Shown: positions 1-9,214, counted from the stretch's first letter. The stretch is DNA of 64,000 nt from Clostridium vitabionis (GCF_015351765.1 NZ_JADKQA010000004.1:124001-188000), one strand, 5' to 3'. Notes: generated from the letters alone by a model not told the origin. Numbers and translations are program-made.

Positions 1-1063
1 CAAGGCCGGAGCGCACCTTGGCGCCGGTGTCGCCGGATCTGAGCTCGGTGAGCTCCGCGATGGCCTCCTTCTTCCGCTTTTCGGCTTCTTCCTTCTGATA
101 GCCCAGGGCCTCAGCGACGGCGTAGCCGGCGATTTTGCCCTCCACCATGGCGGAGGAAGCTTCCTCGATGCCGGTGGAGTCGCCCGCCGCGTAGATCCCC
201 TTGACGGAGGTCTCCAGATTTTCATCCTTGACCGGGACATGGCCGGAAAATTCCGGAATGTAGGCCATATGGCAGCCCGCCTGCCACAGCAGCTCGGTCA
301 GCGGGGAAAGGCCGACGGCGAGGCAGAGCGTGTCACATTTGACATCCTCCTCTGTGCCCGGGATCGGCTGGAAATGTTCATCGACCTTGGCGATGATGAC
401 GCCCTCGAGCTCCCCATTGCCGTAGGCTTCCTTAACGGTGTAGCCGGTGCGGATCGGGACGCCCGCGCGGCGGATCTTGGATGCGTGAACCAGGTAGCCG
501 CCGATCTTCGGGGCTGCCTCGACAACGCCGGCGACATCGACACCGGCCTGAAGCAGCTGGTAGGAGACGATCAGCCCGATATTGCCCGCACCGACCATGA
601 GCGCGCGCTTTGCCGGCAGGACGCCGTAGAGGTTCATCAGCGTCTGGACAGCGCCCGCGCCGTAGATGCCCGGAAGGTCATTGCCCGGGAATTCCAGGAA
701 TTTCTCGGAGGCGCCGGTGCAGACAATGATTTTTTCTGGCTTGTATTTCCAATGCTTTCCCTCGTGCAGGACGGTGACGACGCCGTCCTCGTAGAAGCCG
801 AGAACCTCCGCGTCTGTCATGATCTCGATATTCGGATTGGCTTTCACCTTCTCCGTCAGGATCTGTCCGATCTGGAAACCGCGCTCGCCGGCATACTGAT
901 GCTCAGAACCGAAGAATTTGTGGGTCTGCTTGACCAGCTGCCCGCCCGGGAAATCAAAGCGCTCGCAGACCAGCACATGAGCGCCCATGGAAGCCGCGGC
1001 GTCCGCCGCGCAGAGGCCGGCAGGGCCGCCCCCGACGATGAGAACTTCGACCTGTTTAATCAA
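1..1063 (-). CDS. FAD-dependent oxidoreductase, HcnB/OoxA-like (partial)
   Basis: Reading right to left from a TTG, the frame is open to the window edge (354 codons), so the C-terminus is missing. The start is an FAD dinucleotide fold (VLIVGGGPAGL), a second nucleotide fold appears mid-protein (MVGAGNIGL), and near the end comes YAAGDSTGIEEASSA, the second FAD contact typical of two-dinucleotide-binding oxidoreductases. Together with the iron-sulfur protein upstream this matches the large subunits of hydrogen cyanide synthase, opine oxidase and sarcosine oxidase-like enzymes, which oxidise amino or imino acids. The substrate cannot be told. TTG at 1063 is chosen because GGGGG lies 9 bases upstream, no ATG is in frame, and it overlaps the upstream gene's stop by 8 bases, suggesting coupled translation. 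The ORF track misses it because it runs off the edge. Confidence 0.8.
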   Translation of the reverse strand, partial: MIKQVEVLIVGGGPAGLCAADAAASMGAHVLVCERFDFPGGQLVKQTHKFFGSEHQYAGERGFQIGQILTEKVKANPNIEIMTDAEVLGFYEDGVVTVLHEGKHWKYKPEKIIVCTGASEKFLEFPGNDLPGIYGAGAVQTLMNLYGVLPAKRALMVGAGNIGLIVSYQLLQAGVDVAGVVEAAPKIGGYLVHASKIRRAGVPIRTGYTVKEAYGNGELEGVIIAKVDEHFQPIPGTEEDVKCDTLCLAVGLSPLTELLWQAGCHMAYIPEFSGHVPVKDENLETSVKGIYAAGDSTGIEEASSAMVEGKIAGYAVAEALGYQKEEAEKRKKEAIAELTELRSGDTGAKVRSGL

Positions 1064-1367
1064 TGGTGATTACCCCCTTTCCATCCTGTTCGCGCACATC
1101 CATGCCGCTCCGGACTTTTGTGACGCAGACGCGGACATTGGGCTCGCCGTCGACGGTCATAAAGCAGGAAGAACAGTTGCCGATCGCGCAGAACAGGCCG
1201 CGCGGGCGGTGTTTTTCCTGACTGTGGGCGAGGGTGCGGACGCCGGCAGCGTGCAGCGCCGCGGCGATGGTCTCACCGGTGTAGCCTTCGACCGGGTTTC
1301 CGTTATAGAAAAAGGTAACTTTTTCTCCCCGGTCAAATTGAAGAATGGGATGTTCCGAGATTCTCAT
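1056..1367 (-). CDS. (2Fe-2S)-binding subunit, HcnA/OoxA-like
   Basis: A 103-residue protein of the Fer2_4 type. The cysteine cluster CAIGNCSSC followed about a dozen residues later by VRVC is the ligand set for a plant-type [2Fe-2S] centre. Proteins of this size are the small electron-transfer subunit of HcnABC, opine oxidase and sarcosine-oxidase-like enzymes, so it probably passes electrons to or from the flavoprotein encoded next. The ORF track begins 87 residues upstream; I use the internal ATG of MRISEH because AGGAGGTG sits just before it and the upstream extension is low-complexity. Its stop codon overlaps the next gene. It is preceded by an unusually long leader with hairpins. Confidence 0.82.
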   Translation of the reverse strand: MRISEHPILQFDRGEKVTFFYNGNPVEGYTGETIAAALHAAGVRTLAHSQEKHRPRGLFCAIGNCSSCFMTVDGEPNVRVCVTKVRSGMDVREQDGKGVITID

Positions 1368-1560
1368 GCTGTTTGCACCTCCTGTGGGTTGCCCGGGATG
1401 CCCTGGCATCCGGGATAGTATCCGACGGTTTTTCCTGATCCGGAGCGGCGGTTTCTTCGCTGCCCTTCCCCTGATATAATAGACTGTGCCGGCAGGCATC
1501 TGCCGGGCGGTCCCCCGCTTCGCGGCTGCCGTCGGATCCTGCAGCGGCCGCTGCCTTTGG

Positions 1561-1649
1561 ATTTGAAAAACAGAAAGGCGCAGCCTCACTGCCCGGAAAT
1601 TCCGGAAGGATTGTCTGCGCCTTTGCAAAGAACATTCTGTTTTTCAAAT
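1561..1649. repeat. Long hairpin in leader of the 2Fe-2S operon
   Basis: ATTTGAAAAACAGAA (1561-1575) is the exact reverse complement of TTCTGTTTTTCAAAT (1635-1649). Nested inside, AAAGGCGCAG (1574-1583) is the reverse complement of CTGCGCCTTT (1615-1624), with CCGGAAATTCCGG near the tip. The result is an approximately 25-bp stem with one 10-base bulge. It lies in the inferred leader of the leftward operon and has short T runs but no clean terminator tail. Confidence 0.75.
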
Positions 1650-1779
1650 ATGTTTCATATTATCATTCACATATTTTTAAAGATCAATGACCAAATCGTT
1701 GATCCTGTACATGAGGGCGCGGATGGAGAGAATATACAAAAAAATATCGGATGGCTTGGAAAAACTGTCTGTGTTGACG

Positions 1780-1788
1780 ATTATAACA
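1780..1788 (-). promoter_or_regulatory. Extended -10 promoter element for the leftward operon
   Basis: On the minus strand the bases read TGTTATAAT, an extended -10 (TGn plus perfect TATAAT). No good -35 lies 17 bases upstream, as is normal for this class. Transcription from here gives a leader of about 400 nt before the iron-sulfur gene, containing the hairpins described. Confidence 0.5.
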
Positions 1789-1954
1789 CATCAAATTTTT
1801 GAAATACGAAGAAATTAACGGCGATATATGAAAAAATAGTCATCATAATTTGTGCATATTTCAAAAACGAGATATAGAAAACGGCACATTTTGCTCCGCA
1901 CAGCACGAAAACGGAATGATTTCTGCACATTTTTGCGAGAGGAGTAGAAAAAGT

Positions 1955-3106
1955 ATGAAAATTTTCCATCTTTCGGATCTTCATATCGGATTAAAACTGC
2001 TGAATATGGATCTCCTGGAGGATCAGGCCTACATCCTTGACCGGATCACGGACCTCGCGGCGGCGCGGAAGCCGGACGCGGTGGTGGTCGCCGGGGATCT
2101 CTACGATAAGCCGGTGCCTTCCGTGGAGGCGGTCGCCCTCTTTGACCATTTTGTCACCGCCCTCCGCGGGGCGGTGCCGGAGGCGGAGATCATGATGATC
2201 AGCGGAAACCACGACAGCGCAGCCAGGACGAACCTGTTCCGCGGCCTGCTGTCCCGGGAGAAGGTCCACATGATCGGGCTGCCGCCGGAGAGGCCGGAGG
2301 ATCATCTCGAGAAGGTGACACTCCGGGATGCGTTCGGCCCGGTGAATTTTTACCTGCTGCCGTTTGTCCGCCCGTCCATGGTCCGGCTGATCACGGGAAA
2401 CCGGGAAAATGGCACCGCCATGAGCTATGACGAGGCGCTCCGCTGCCTGATTGCCCGCGAGCAGGTGGACACCGCGGAGCGGAATGTCCTGGTCAGCCAC
2501 CAGTTTTATCTCCCCGCCGGGAAGAACGCGGAGGAGGTTGAGCGGATGAGCTCGGAGGTGCGGACCGTGGGCAACATCGACCAGGTGTCGGCGGAGGTGC
2601 TGGCGCCGTTTGACTATGCTGCCCTCGGGCACATCCACAAGCCGATGAAGGTGGGCAGCGAAATCTACCGCTATCCCGGGACGCCCATGGCCTGTTCGGT
2701 CGACGAAGCGGGGCAGCAGAAGGGGATTCTTGAGGTGGAGCTCGGGAAGAAGGGGGATACCGCCATCCGCGTGCTCCCCCTGACGCCCCTCCGGGAGATC
2801 CGGGTACTCCGGGGGACACTCGCGGAGATCCTGCGGAAGCCCTCGGAGGATTACGTCTCGGTGATCCTCACGGACACCAGCGACCTCGATGTCATGGATA
2901 TGCAGGACCGGCTCAGGAACGCATTTCCCAATCTTCTGGAGATCCGCCGGGAAAATGTGCTCCGGGCGGATTACGACGCGCCGTATTCTCCGCGGGCGGA
3001 GAAGAGCCCGTACGAGCTCTGCCTGGATTTTCTCGGGGAGGTGGATGAGGAGGAGAAGGCACTGCTCAGAGATGTGCTCAATACTGTCGGGGAGGAAAGA
3101 GAATGA
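1955..3106 (+). CDS. sbcD: Exonuclease SbcCD subunit D
   Basis: A 383-residue calcineurin-like metallophosphoesterase of the Mre11/SbcD family, the nuclease half of SbcCD, which trims DNA ends and cuts hairpins during repair and replication. The metal-binding motifs are in order: SDLHIG at the start, GDLYD, SGNHDS and, about 220 residues in, GHIHKP. Length is normal. The ORF track starts 35 residues too early; ATG 1955 fits the conserved MKIFHLSDLHIG start and follows a GAGAGGAG ribosome site. The stop overlaps the sbcC start in an ATGA, so the two are translationally coupled. Confidence 0.96.
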   Translation: MKIFHLSDLHIGLKLLNMDLLEDQAYILDRITDLAAARKPDAVVVAGDLYDKPVPSVEAVALFDHFVTALRGAVPEAEIMMISGNHDSAARTNLFRGLLSREKVHMIGLPPERPEDHLEKVTLRDAFGPVNFYLLPFVRPSMVRLITGNRENGTAMSYDEALRCLIAREQVDTAERNVLVSHQFYLPAGKNAEEVERMSSEVRTVGNIDQVSAEVLAPFDYAALGHIHKPMKVGSEIYRYPGTPMACSVDEAGQQKGILEVELGKKGDTAIRVLPLTPLREIRVLRGTLAEILRKPSEDYVSVILTDTSDLDVMDMQDRLRNAFPNLLEIRRENVLRADYDAPYSPRAEKSPYELCLDFLGEVDEEEKALLRDVLNTVGEERE

Positions 3107-6100
3107 GACCGCTGAAACTCACGATGCAGGCATTTGTCTCTTATAAGGACAGGACAGAGATCGATTTTACAAAGCCAAACCAGCGCCTGTTCCTCATTAC
3201 CGGGGATACCGGGGCGGGGAAGACGACGATTTTCGACGCGATCGTCTACGCGCTCTACGGGGAGACCAGCGCCTCCGAGGGGAGAAGCGCCGGCACGGGG
3301 CTGAAAAGCCAGTTTGCCGCCGCAGGGGCTGAGCCCATGGTGGAGCTCACCTTCTCCGAGACGGCGGGCGGGGAGGAAAAGATCTACACGGTTGTCCGGT
3401 CGCCGCAGCATTTCCGGCCGAAGAAGCGCGGGACAGGAACCAGCCTCACGGCAGAGCGGGTGACCCTTTATCTGCCGGACGGCACCGCGTTTAAGGGCAA
3501 TGTCCGGGAGACGGACAGCCGGCTCGTCGAGATCCTCGGCCTCACCCGCGCGCAGTTTATGCAGGTCGGCATGATCGCCCAGGGGGAGTTTATGAACCTC
3601 CTCCGGGCGGATTCCGACGAGCGCAAGGAGATCTTCCGGCGGCTTTTCGGCACGGGAAAATATCAGGAGATTGTCCATGAGCTGGCCGAGCGGCGGAAGG
3701 CGAAGAACCGGGAGCTCGACGCGGTGCGAACCGTCTTTCTCACGGAAGCGGGGCACGCGGAGATTCCGGCGGATGCCGGCGGCGCGGTGAGCCTCATCGC
3801 CCTGCAGAAAAAGATGATGGAAGGCGGGGAGATCCCGGTGACGGACATGGAGGAATTTCTGGATGGCCTCCGGAACGTCTCCGCGGAGATGGACGCCCGG
3901 AAAGCGCAGGCTGCGGAGGAGGTCCGGAAAGCCCAGGAGGAGCGCGACCGGCAGAGAGACCGGGCTGCCAGCGCGGAGAACCTGCTGAAGTTCTTCGCCC
4001 AGAGGGAGCAGGCTGCGCGGGAGCTTCGGGAACTTGGCGCCCGGGAGCCGGCCCTCCGGGAGCGGCTTGCGCTCGGGGAGACGATCAGAAAATCTTATGA
4101 GATCCTGGAGGTCTACCGGCGCTTCGCGGATGCGGAAAATGAGGCGCGGGAGATCCGGAAGAAGCTCGCCGCGGAGAGAGGGAAGATGCCGTCCCTGGAG
4201 GCGGAGTATGCTGCCGCCGGGGAGGCGGAGAAGGCGGCGAGAAAAGCGCAGAAGGAAGCCGCCACGGAGGCGGCCGGGATTACCGAGCGCGCGGACCGCG
4301 CACTCTCCCTGTTTTCCCGGATCGCGGCTGCCGGAAAGGCAGTCCGGGAGTGCGGGGAAAAGAGGGCCGGGGCATTGGCCGCGCTCAGGGAGGCGAGGGA
4401 AGCGGAAGCGGCCTTTGAGGCGCGGGCGGAGAAATGGAAAATGCGCTCGGAGGAGCTCGCGGAGGCTGACCGCCGCCTGGATGCCTGGACAGCGGAGAGG
4501 GATGCCCGCGACAGCCTGGCAGGGGACGCGGAGGCGGCAAAAAAACTCGCCAATCAGGCATTTCTCCACAAAAAAGCGGCGGAAAAGGCGGCGGAGGCCT
4601 TCGTCCGGGCGGAGGACGGCTACCATGCGGCGGATCAGGCCTGGCAGCGCGGGCAGGACAGCTTTCTCCGGGCTCAGGCGGGCTTTCTCGCGAGGGCGCT
4701 CCGGGATGGCGAGCCATGCCCGGTCTGCGGGTCGGTCTCGCATCCCCATCCCTGCGCGCTCAATCCGGAGGATCAGAAGCTTACCCGAGAGGCGGTAGAC
4801 GAACGGAAAAAGAAAGCTGATCAGGCGGCGGAGCTCCGCCAGAAGGCTGCCGAGGCATCCGGGAAGGCGGCGGAGGCTTTCCGGGGGTCTGTCGAGCGCC
4901 TCACGGAGAGCGTGGACAGGCTGGCATCGGGGATCCGAGCGCTTCCGGGCGCGGACCAGCTCCCGGCGGGCGGCGGCCCGGGCCGTCTGGCGGTGGCCGG
5001 GTTTACGGCGGGCGTGGATCTTCCGGTGACCCGTCAGGCCGGGGCTGAGGAGCTTTCTGTGCTTCTTGAGCAGGCAATTGCCCTGCTGAAATCCCTGGCA
5101 GCGCGTCTTTCGGCGGACCGCGCCGTTTTCGACGGGAAAGAGGGAAAACTCCGGAAGGACGCGGAAGAACTTGCCGGGCTTAAGAAACAGCTGCAGGACG
5201 CGGACAGCCGCCGAGCAGAGCTCAGGAAAGGGGAAGAGCTGGCGGAGGCGGCGGACCGTGCGGCGGAGGCAGAGCTCGCGGCAGCCAGGGCCGCGCTGGC
5301 GTCGATGAACGGCTCCCGGGACTATGCCGATGAACAAGCCGCCATCGCGGCAAAGCGGGAGGCTCTTGCGAAAACGGGGGCAGCGGATCAGGCGGAGAAG
5401 GCCGCGGAGGAACGCCTCCGCAGGGCGGGAACCTCGCGGGACAGCTCGGCGGCACTGATTACCCGGTATGCGGGGGAGCTCCCGGGGCGTGATGCGGAGG
5501 CCGCACAGCGAAAGGCGGAATATGAACAGGTTCTCGGAGAGAAAGCGCTGGCGGGGGAGGCCTGGCAGAAGATCACGGCAGAGCACAGGAAGGAGGAGGC
5601 TGAGGAGATCCGCCGGGAGGCAGAGCAGATGAGAAGCCGGAAAGCGGCGGCGGAGAGCATGAAAATGTCCGCCGATCAGGCGATCGGCGGACGGGAAAAA
5701 CCAGAGCTCTCCGAAATCCGGAGCGCCCTCGGCAGGGCGGAGGAGGTTCTCTCATCCGCCCAGGATAAGCTGGAGAAGATCTCCGCGGCGTCCCGGGCAA
5801 ATGCGCGCGCCCTCCGGGCGCTGGAGCCAAATCTCCGGGAACGCAGCCAGCTGCTCAGGGAATTTACCCGGATGGACAGCCTGCTCGGCCGGCTCGGGGG
5901 AAAGCGCAGCGGCTCCCGGATGGATATCGAGACCTTCGTACAGCGCTGGTATCTGGAGCGGATCCTGCGCGCGGCGAATCTCCGCTTCCGCCGGATGTCC
6001 GGCGGGCAGTTCGAGCTCCGGATGGTCAGCCTGGACCGCGCCGGCGAGGGGAAGAACCATGGCCTGGACCTGACGGTTTATTCCACTGTCACCGGGAAGG

Positions 6101-6411
6101 AGCGGTCGGTGAACACGCTGTCCGGCGGGGAATCTTTCCTGGCGGCGCTCTCCCTGGCTCTCGGCATGGCCGACCAGATCCAGGAGAACTCCGCGGCGGT
6201 TCACCCCGACATCATGTTCATCGATGAGGGCTTCGGCTCCCTGGACGACCACGCCCGCGAGCAGGCGGTGCGCGTCCTGCAGGGGATGGCGGAAAACTCC
6301 CGCTTGATCGGGATTATTTCCCATGTGAGCGAACTCAAGATGGAGATCGAGGACCAGCTGATTGTCACCCGAGACCGGGAGGGCAGCCACGTCCGGTGGC
6401 AGATTTCGTGA
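3103..6411 (+). CDS. sbcC: Exonuclease SbcCD subunit C (SMC-like ATPase)
   Basis: A 1102-residue ATPase of the Rad50/SbcC type that clamps DNA and drives SbcD. Walker A is GDTGAGKTT at residues 34-42. Long Ala/Glu/Arg-rich coiled coils flank a zinc hook CPVC (Cys539 and Cys542) that joins two molecules. At the C-terminus come the ABC signature LSGGESFLAALSLALG (about 1005) and Walker B IMFIDEGFGSLD (about 1036). The arrangement and length are standard. The coiled coil's G+C-rich codons make many long shadow ORFs on the other strand, including an 871-residue one that shows no domain. Confidence 0.97.
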   Translation: MRPLKLTMQAFVSYKDRTEIDFTKPNQRLFLITGDTGAGKTTIFDAIVYALYGETSASEGRSAGTGLKSQFAAAGAEPMVELTFSETAGGEEKIYTVVRSPQHFRPKKRGTGTSLTAERVTLYLPDGTAFKGNVRETDSRLVEILGLTRAQFMQVGMIAQGEFMNLLRADSDERKEIFRRLFGTGKYQEIVHELAERRKAKNRELDAVRTVFLTEAGHAEIPADAGGAVSLIALQKKMMEGGEIPVTDMEEFLDGLRNVSAEMDARKAQAAEEVRKAQEERDRQRDRAASAENLLKFFAQREQAARELRELGAREPALRERLALGETIRKSYEILEVYRRFADAENEAREIRKKLAAERGKMPSLEAEYAAAGEAEKAARKAQKEAATEAAGITERADRALSLFSRIAAAGKAVRECGEKRAGALAALREAREAEAAFEARAEKWKMRSEELAEADRRLDAWTAERDARDSLAGDAEAAKKLANQAFLHKKAAEKAAEAFVRAEDGYHAADQAWQRGQDSFLRAQAGFLARALRDGEPCPVCGSVSHPHPCALNPEDQKLTREAVDERKKKADQAAELRQKAAEASGKAAEAFRGSVERLTESVDRLASGIRALPGADQLPAGGGPGRLAVAGFTAGVDLPVTRQAGAEELSVLLEQAIALLKSLAARLSADRAVFDGKEGKLRKDAEELAGLKKQLQDADSRRAELRKGEELAEAADRAAEAELAAARAALASMNGSRDYADEQAAIAAKREALAKTGAADQAEKAAEERLRRAGTSRDSSAALITRYAGELPGRDAEAAQRKAEYEQVLGEKALAGEAWQKITAEHRKEEAEEIRREAEQMRSRKAAAESMKMSADQAIGGREKPELSEIRSALGRAEEVLSSAQDKLEKISAASRANARALRALEPNLRERSQLLREFTRMDSLLGRLGGKRSGSRMDIETFVQRWYLERILRAANLRFRRMSGGQFELRMVSLDRAGEGKNHGLDLTVYSTVTGKERSVNTLSGGESFLAALSLALGMADQIQENSAAVHPDIMFIDEGFGSLDDHAREQAVRVLQGMAENSRLIGIISHVSELKMEIEDQLIVTRDREGSHVRWQIS

Positions 6412-6474
6412 CGCCGGATGCGTCCCGGCGATTCGCTGCCTTCCGGAAGCACCCCGGCAGATTCCACGGCTGGC

Positions 6475-7719
6475 TCAATCCCGCGCGCCGACCATGTTTT
6501 TGGTGATCTCCACCAGCATGGCGGCGATCTTCCGCATCGCGTTGATGTTCAGGTACTCATACACCCCGTGGTAATTCTCCCCGCCGGTCGGCAGATTCGG
6601 GCAGGGGAGCCCCTTGTAGCTGAGCACCGCGCCGTCGGTGCCTCCGCGGATCGGAACCGCCTCGGGGATGGCGCCGACCGCCCGAGTGGCCTTCTCCGCC
6701 GCGTCGATCAGGAACATGTACGGCTTGATTTTCTCTTTCATATTGTAATACTGGTCCCGGAGCGTGACCTCGACCGAGGCATCTGTGCCCGCGTATTTCT
6801 CATTCAGGGTGTCGGCGGCCTCCTGGAAAATGCGTTTTTTCTCCTCAAATTTGTCCCGGTCGTGATCGCGGATGATGTACTTCATCTCACAGTCCGAGGC
6901 GTCGCCGCGGATGGAGCAGAGATGGAAGAAGCCCTCATAGCCGTCGGTGTTGTCCGGCCGGCACTCCGGGAGGAGGGCATTGAACGCCATGCCGACGAGG
7001 CTTGCGTTGACCATTTTCCCCTTGGCGCTCCCGGGGTGGACATTCACGCCGCGGATGCGGACTGTGCCCGCGGCGGCGTTGAAGTTCTCGTATTCCAGAT
7101 GGCCGAGGGTCCCGCCGTCCACGGTGTAGGCGGCATCGGCTCCGAAGCCGGCAAGGTCGAAATGCTCGGTTCCGCGCCCGACCTCCTCGTCCGGGGTGAA
7201 GGCGATCTCAATTTCCCCGTGCTTTACCTCCGGGTGCGTGAGCAGATACTCCGCGAGATCCATGATCTCGGCGACGCCGGCCTTGTCATCGGCGCCGAGC
7301 AGGGTCGTCCCGTCGGTGACCGCGAGGTCATCACCGATCGCTGCCCGGAGGGCAGGAAAGGTGACCGGCGAGAGGACGGCGCCGCTGCCGAGGGCAATGT
7401 CGCCGCCTGCGTAGGCGTGGATGATGCGCGGCGAAACGCCGTTTCCGGGAGCGTCCGGCGAGGTGTCCATGTGCGCGATGAAGCCGAGCTTCGGCGTCTT
7501 CTGTGCTTCCGGGGACGCCGGGTCGAGGTTTGACGGGATCCGTGCATAGACGTAGCAGTATTCGGAGAGCCGCACATCTTGGGCGCCCATGTCCCGGAGC
7601 TGCTGCTCCAGCAGGCGGGCGAGATCAAATTCATCGATCGAGGTCGGCTGGGCCTCCGCGTCCTCCGAGGACTGGGTTCCGATTTTTGCATACATCAGAA
7701 AACGATCCAGAATATCCAT
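6475..7719 (-). CDS. pepT: Peptidase T (tripeptide aminopeptidase)
   Basis: A 414-residue M20B metallopeptidase that removes N-terminal residues from tripeptides in the cytoplasm. Visible zinc-site motifs are AHMDTS (His83, Asp85), the bridging LLGADDKAG, TPDEEVGRG with the catalytic and metal-binding glutamates, and a late RGGTDG. Length is typical (about 405-415). The start follows GGAAAGGATG and lies 4 bases after the stop of the YcxB-like gene, so it is the last gene of a three-gene leftward operon. It converges on sbcC with a 63-bp gap that shows only a weak CGCCGG/CCGGCG hairpin. Confidence 0.95.
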   Translation of the reverse strand: MDILDRFLMYAKIGTQSSEDAEAQPTSIDEFDLARLLEQQLRDMGAQDVRLSEYCYVYARIPSNLDPASPEAQKTPKLGFIAHMDTSPDAPGNGVSPRIIHAYAGGDIALGSGAVLSPVTFPALRAAIGDDLAVTDGTTLLGADDKAGVAEIMDLAEYLLTHPEVKHGEIEIAFTPDEEVGRGTEHFDLAGFGADAAYTVDGGTLGHLEYENFNAAAGTVRIRGVNVHPGSAKGKMVNASLVGMAFNALLPECRPDNTDGYEGFFHLCSIRGDASDCEMKYIIRDHDRDKFEEKKRIFQEAADTLNEKYAGTDASVEVTLRDQYYNMKEKIKPYMFLIDAAEKATRAVGAIPEAVPIRGGTDGAVLSYKGLPCPNLPTGGENYHGVYEYLNINAMRKIAAMLVEITKNMVGARD

Positions 7720-7723
7720 AAAA

Positions 7724-8305
7724 TCATCCTTTCCTTTCTGTATAGCGGTCTCTCAGTCGTGCCCTGAGGGAGAGAAATGGGATCTGCGGCCGGTTAATGT
7801 GCCTGCCGGACGCATTTTCCAGAAAATCGCGAAATTCCTGCTCACGGCTGCCGAGAGCCGCTTTCGGGACGACATAGCCGCCGAACCTGTCGCGGAAAAT
7901 ATAATAGTTTTCGCTGTCCTCGCCGATCCCGGCGATGTCCCGGAAGCGGAGGACGGTGACCTCGCTGCTCTTTGCCGGCTGCGGGATGACGCGGAGGCAG
8001 GCGGGGGTGAATTCCAGCCGGTCGCGCGGATAGCCGAGGCCGGAGGCCTCGATGGTCTTCTCCACCTGGTTTACCGTGTGATTGGCCTGGTTGTACCGCC
8101 CGGTCAGCAGGTAGCCGCCGTAGGCGATCAGGAGAAAGCTCCACCAGGCGGGCATGTACAGGGCGCCGATGCCGATGACGCTTATGGCGACGAGCGTCCG
8201 GGAAATCCGGTTTTTCACGCAGAACAGGTCATACTGCATGTGGGCGAGGCCGGTCAGGCGGCTATGGCTGAGTTCGGTCTCGATGATGAAAGCTGGCGCG
8301 CTCAA
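7724..8305 (-). CDS. YcxB-like membrane protein, unknown function
   Basis: A protein of about 193 residues resembling the YcxB-like family. An N-terminal segment (FIIETELSHSRL) leads into two adjacent hydrophobic helices (about residues 35-70, including ALYMPAWWSFLLIAYGGYLL). A soluble domain with the family-like pattern DIAGIGEDSENYYIF...VVPKAAL follows, then a basic tail. No catalytic motif is visible. The ORF track uses ATG at 8323, but that codon has no ribosome site; the TTG at 8305 sits 6 bases after GGGAGGG and is preferred. It lies between the HAD hydrolase and pepT in the same operon, with no obvious functional link. Confidence 0.65.
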   Translation of the reverse strand: MSAPAFIIETELSHSRLTGLAHMQYDLFCVKNRISRTLVAISVIGIGALYMPAWWSFLLIAYGGYLLTGRYNQANHTVNQVEKTIEASGLGYPRDRLEFTPACLRVIPQPAKSSEVTVLRFRDIAGIGEDSENYYIFRDRFGGYVVPKAALGSREQEFRDFLENASGRHINRPQIPFLSLRARLRDRYTERKG

Positions 8306-8319
8306 GGCAGATCCCTCCC

Positions 8320-9165
8320 TCATGGCCGGAGAATGCCGGCGAGTTCCTTCACATCCCGGAGGACATAGTCCGGCTTCCGCTCCGCGGCGTCGATCATCGC
8401 CTGGTCAGACTCCCCCGAGAGGACGCAGACGGACACGGCGCCGGCGTTCTGGGCGACAGCGATGTCCGTGTAGAGCCGGTCGCCGACACAGCAGATTTTC
8501 CCGTTCGGGATCTTTCTTTCTTCTGAGATGAGATCAACCATATTCCGGTCCGGTTTGCCGATGTAGACGGGCTTTACTCCCGTCGAGGCGGTCAGCAGGG
8601 CGCAGATGCTCCCGCAGTCCGGCAGGACTTCGCCGCCGGGCATGGGGCACACCCAGTCCGGATTGGCCGCGATGAAGCGGGCGCCCTTCCGGAGGTAGTG
8701 GACCGCAAGCTGGAGATCCCGGTAGACCAGCTCTGTGTCGAAGCCGACGCAGACCGTGTCCACCCGGTCGGGAAGGCTTTTGTCATCCAGGGATGCGGTC
8801 AGGAGATTTACCCCGTAGCTTGCCAGCTCCCGCTGGAATGCGCGGGTGCCCACGACAAAGACCGGTTTCCCGGCGGCATGCTCCCGCATCCAGAGGCCGG
8901 TGGCCATGCCGGAGGTGAAGACATTTTCCCGCTCGCAGGGGAAGCCCAGGCGCCTGAGGCGGGTGATGTAGTCCTCGCCCGCACGGGATGAGTTGTTGGT
9001 CAGGTAGATATAGCTGCGGCCGGTCGCCTCCAGGGTGCGGATAAAGTCCACTGCCCCGTCGAAGACCTCGTCCCCGAGGTAGAGGGTGCCGTCCATGTCA
9101 AGAAGATAGAGCGTGCAGGCGCGGAGCCTGCGGTAACGTTCGTCAGCGGTAAGATTTTCGTTCAT
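8320..9165 (-). CDS. HAD-IIA family phosphatase, NagD-like
   Basis: A 281-residue haloacid dehalogenase-superfamily hydrolase. Motif I is LLDMDGTLYLGDEVF with the nucleophilic Asp, motif II is YLTNNSSR, and the C-terminal part carries YIGKPDRNM and the Mg-binding CCVGDRLYTDIAVAQNAG. A cap between them (GFDTELVYRDL) is characteristic of subclass IIA, which includes NagD and phosphoglycolate or 4-nitrophenyl phosphatases. The true substrate cannot be told. The ORF track begins 40 residues upstream; the ATG at 9165 directly after GGAGGACC is used. First gene of the operon continuing into the YcxB-like gene and pepT. Confidence 0.88.
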   Translation of the reverse strand: MNENLTADERYRRLRACTLYLLDMDGTLYLGDEVFDGAVDFIRTLEATGRSYIYLTNNSSRAGEDYITRLRRLGFPCERENVFTSGMATGLWMREHAAGKPVFVVGTRAFQRELASYGVNLLTASLDDKSLPDRVDTVCVGFDTELVYRDLQLAVHYLRKGARFIAANPDWVCPMPGGEVLPDCGSICALLTASTGVKPVYIGKPDRNMVDLISEERKIPNGKICCVGDRLYTDIAVAQNAGAVSVCVLSGESDQAMIDAAERKPDYVLRDVKELAGILRP

Positions 9166-9184
9166 TGGTCCTCCGATCGTATGG

Positions 9185-9214
9185 AAACGGGGGCACCCGA
9201 AGGTGTCCCCGTTT
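9185..9214. terminator. Terminator hairpin after the L,D-transpeptidase
   Basis: AAACGGGGGCACC-CGAA-GGTGTCCCCGTTT forms a 13-bp stem with one mismatch and a stable CGAA loop, just after the transpeptidase stop. The T tail is short, so it may be a weak terminator or 3' stabiliser. Confidence 0.6.

Larger units (their letters stand above)
1368..1954. other. Divergent intergenic region, 587 bp
   Basis: No convincing gene. The right half is A+T-rich and should hold promoters for both the leftward iron-sulfur/flavoprotein operon and the rightward sbcCD operon. The left half is G+C-rich and carries three dyads: a near-perfect GGATGCC/GGCATCC hairpin about 15 bases before the iron-sulfur gene's ribosome site (about 1391-1413), CCGGCAG-GCAT-CTGCCGG at 1489-1506, and the long hairpin at 1561-1649. 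The ORF-track entries here are spurious. Confidence 0.6.

Noticed and set aside
239-1069. 276-residue plus-strand ORF
   Set aside because: Opposite strand encodes an unmistakable FAD oxidoreductase; this frame shows nothing.
2971-5586. 871-residue ORF opposite sbcC
   Set aside because: Arg/Pro-rich translation with no domain; a shadow of the G+C-rich coiled-coil codons of sbcC.
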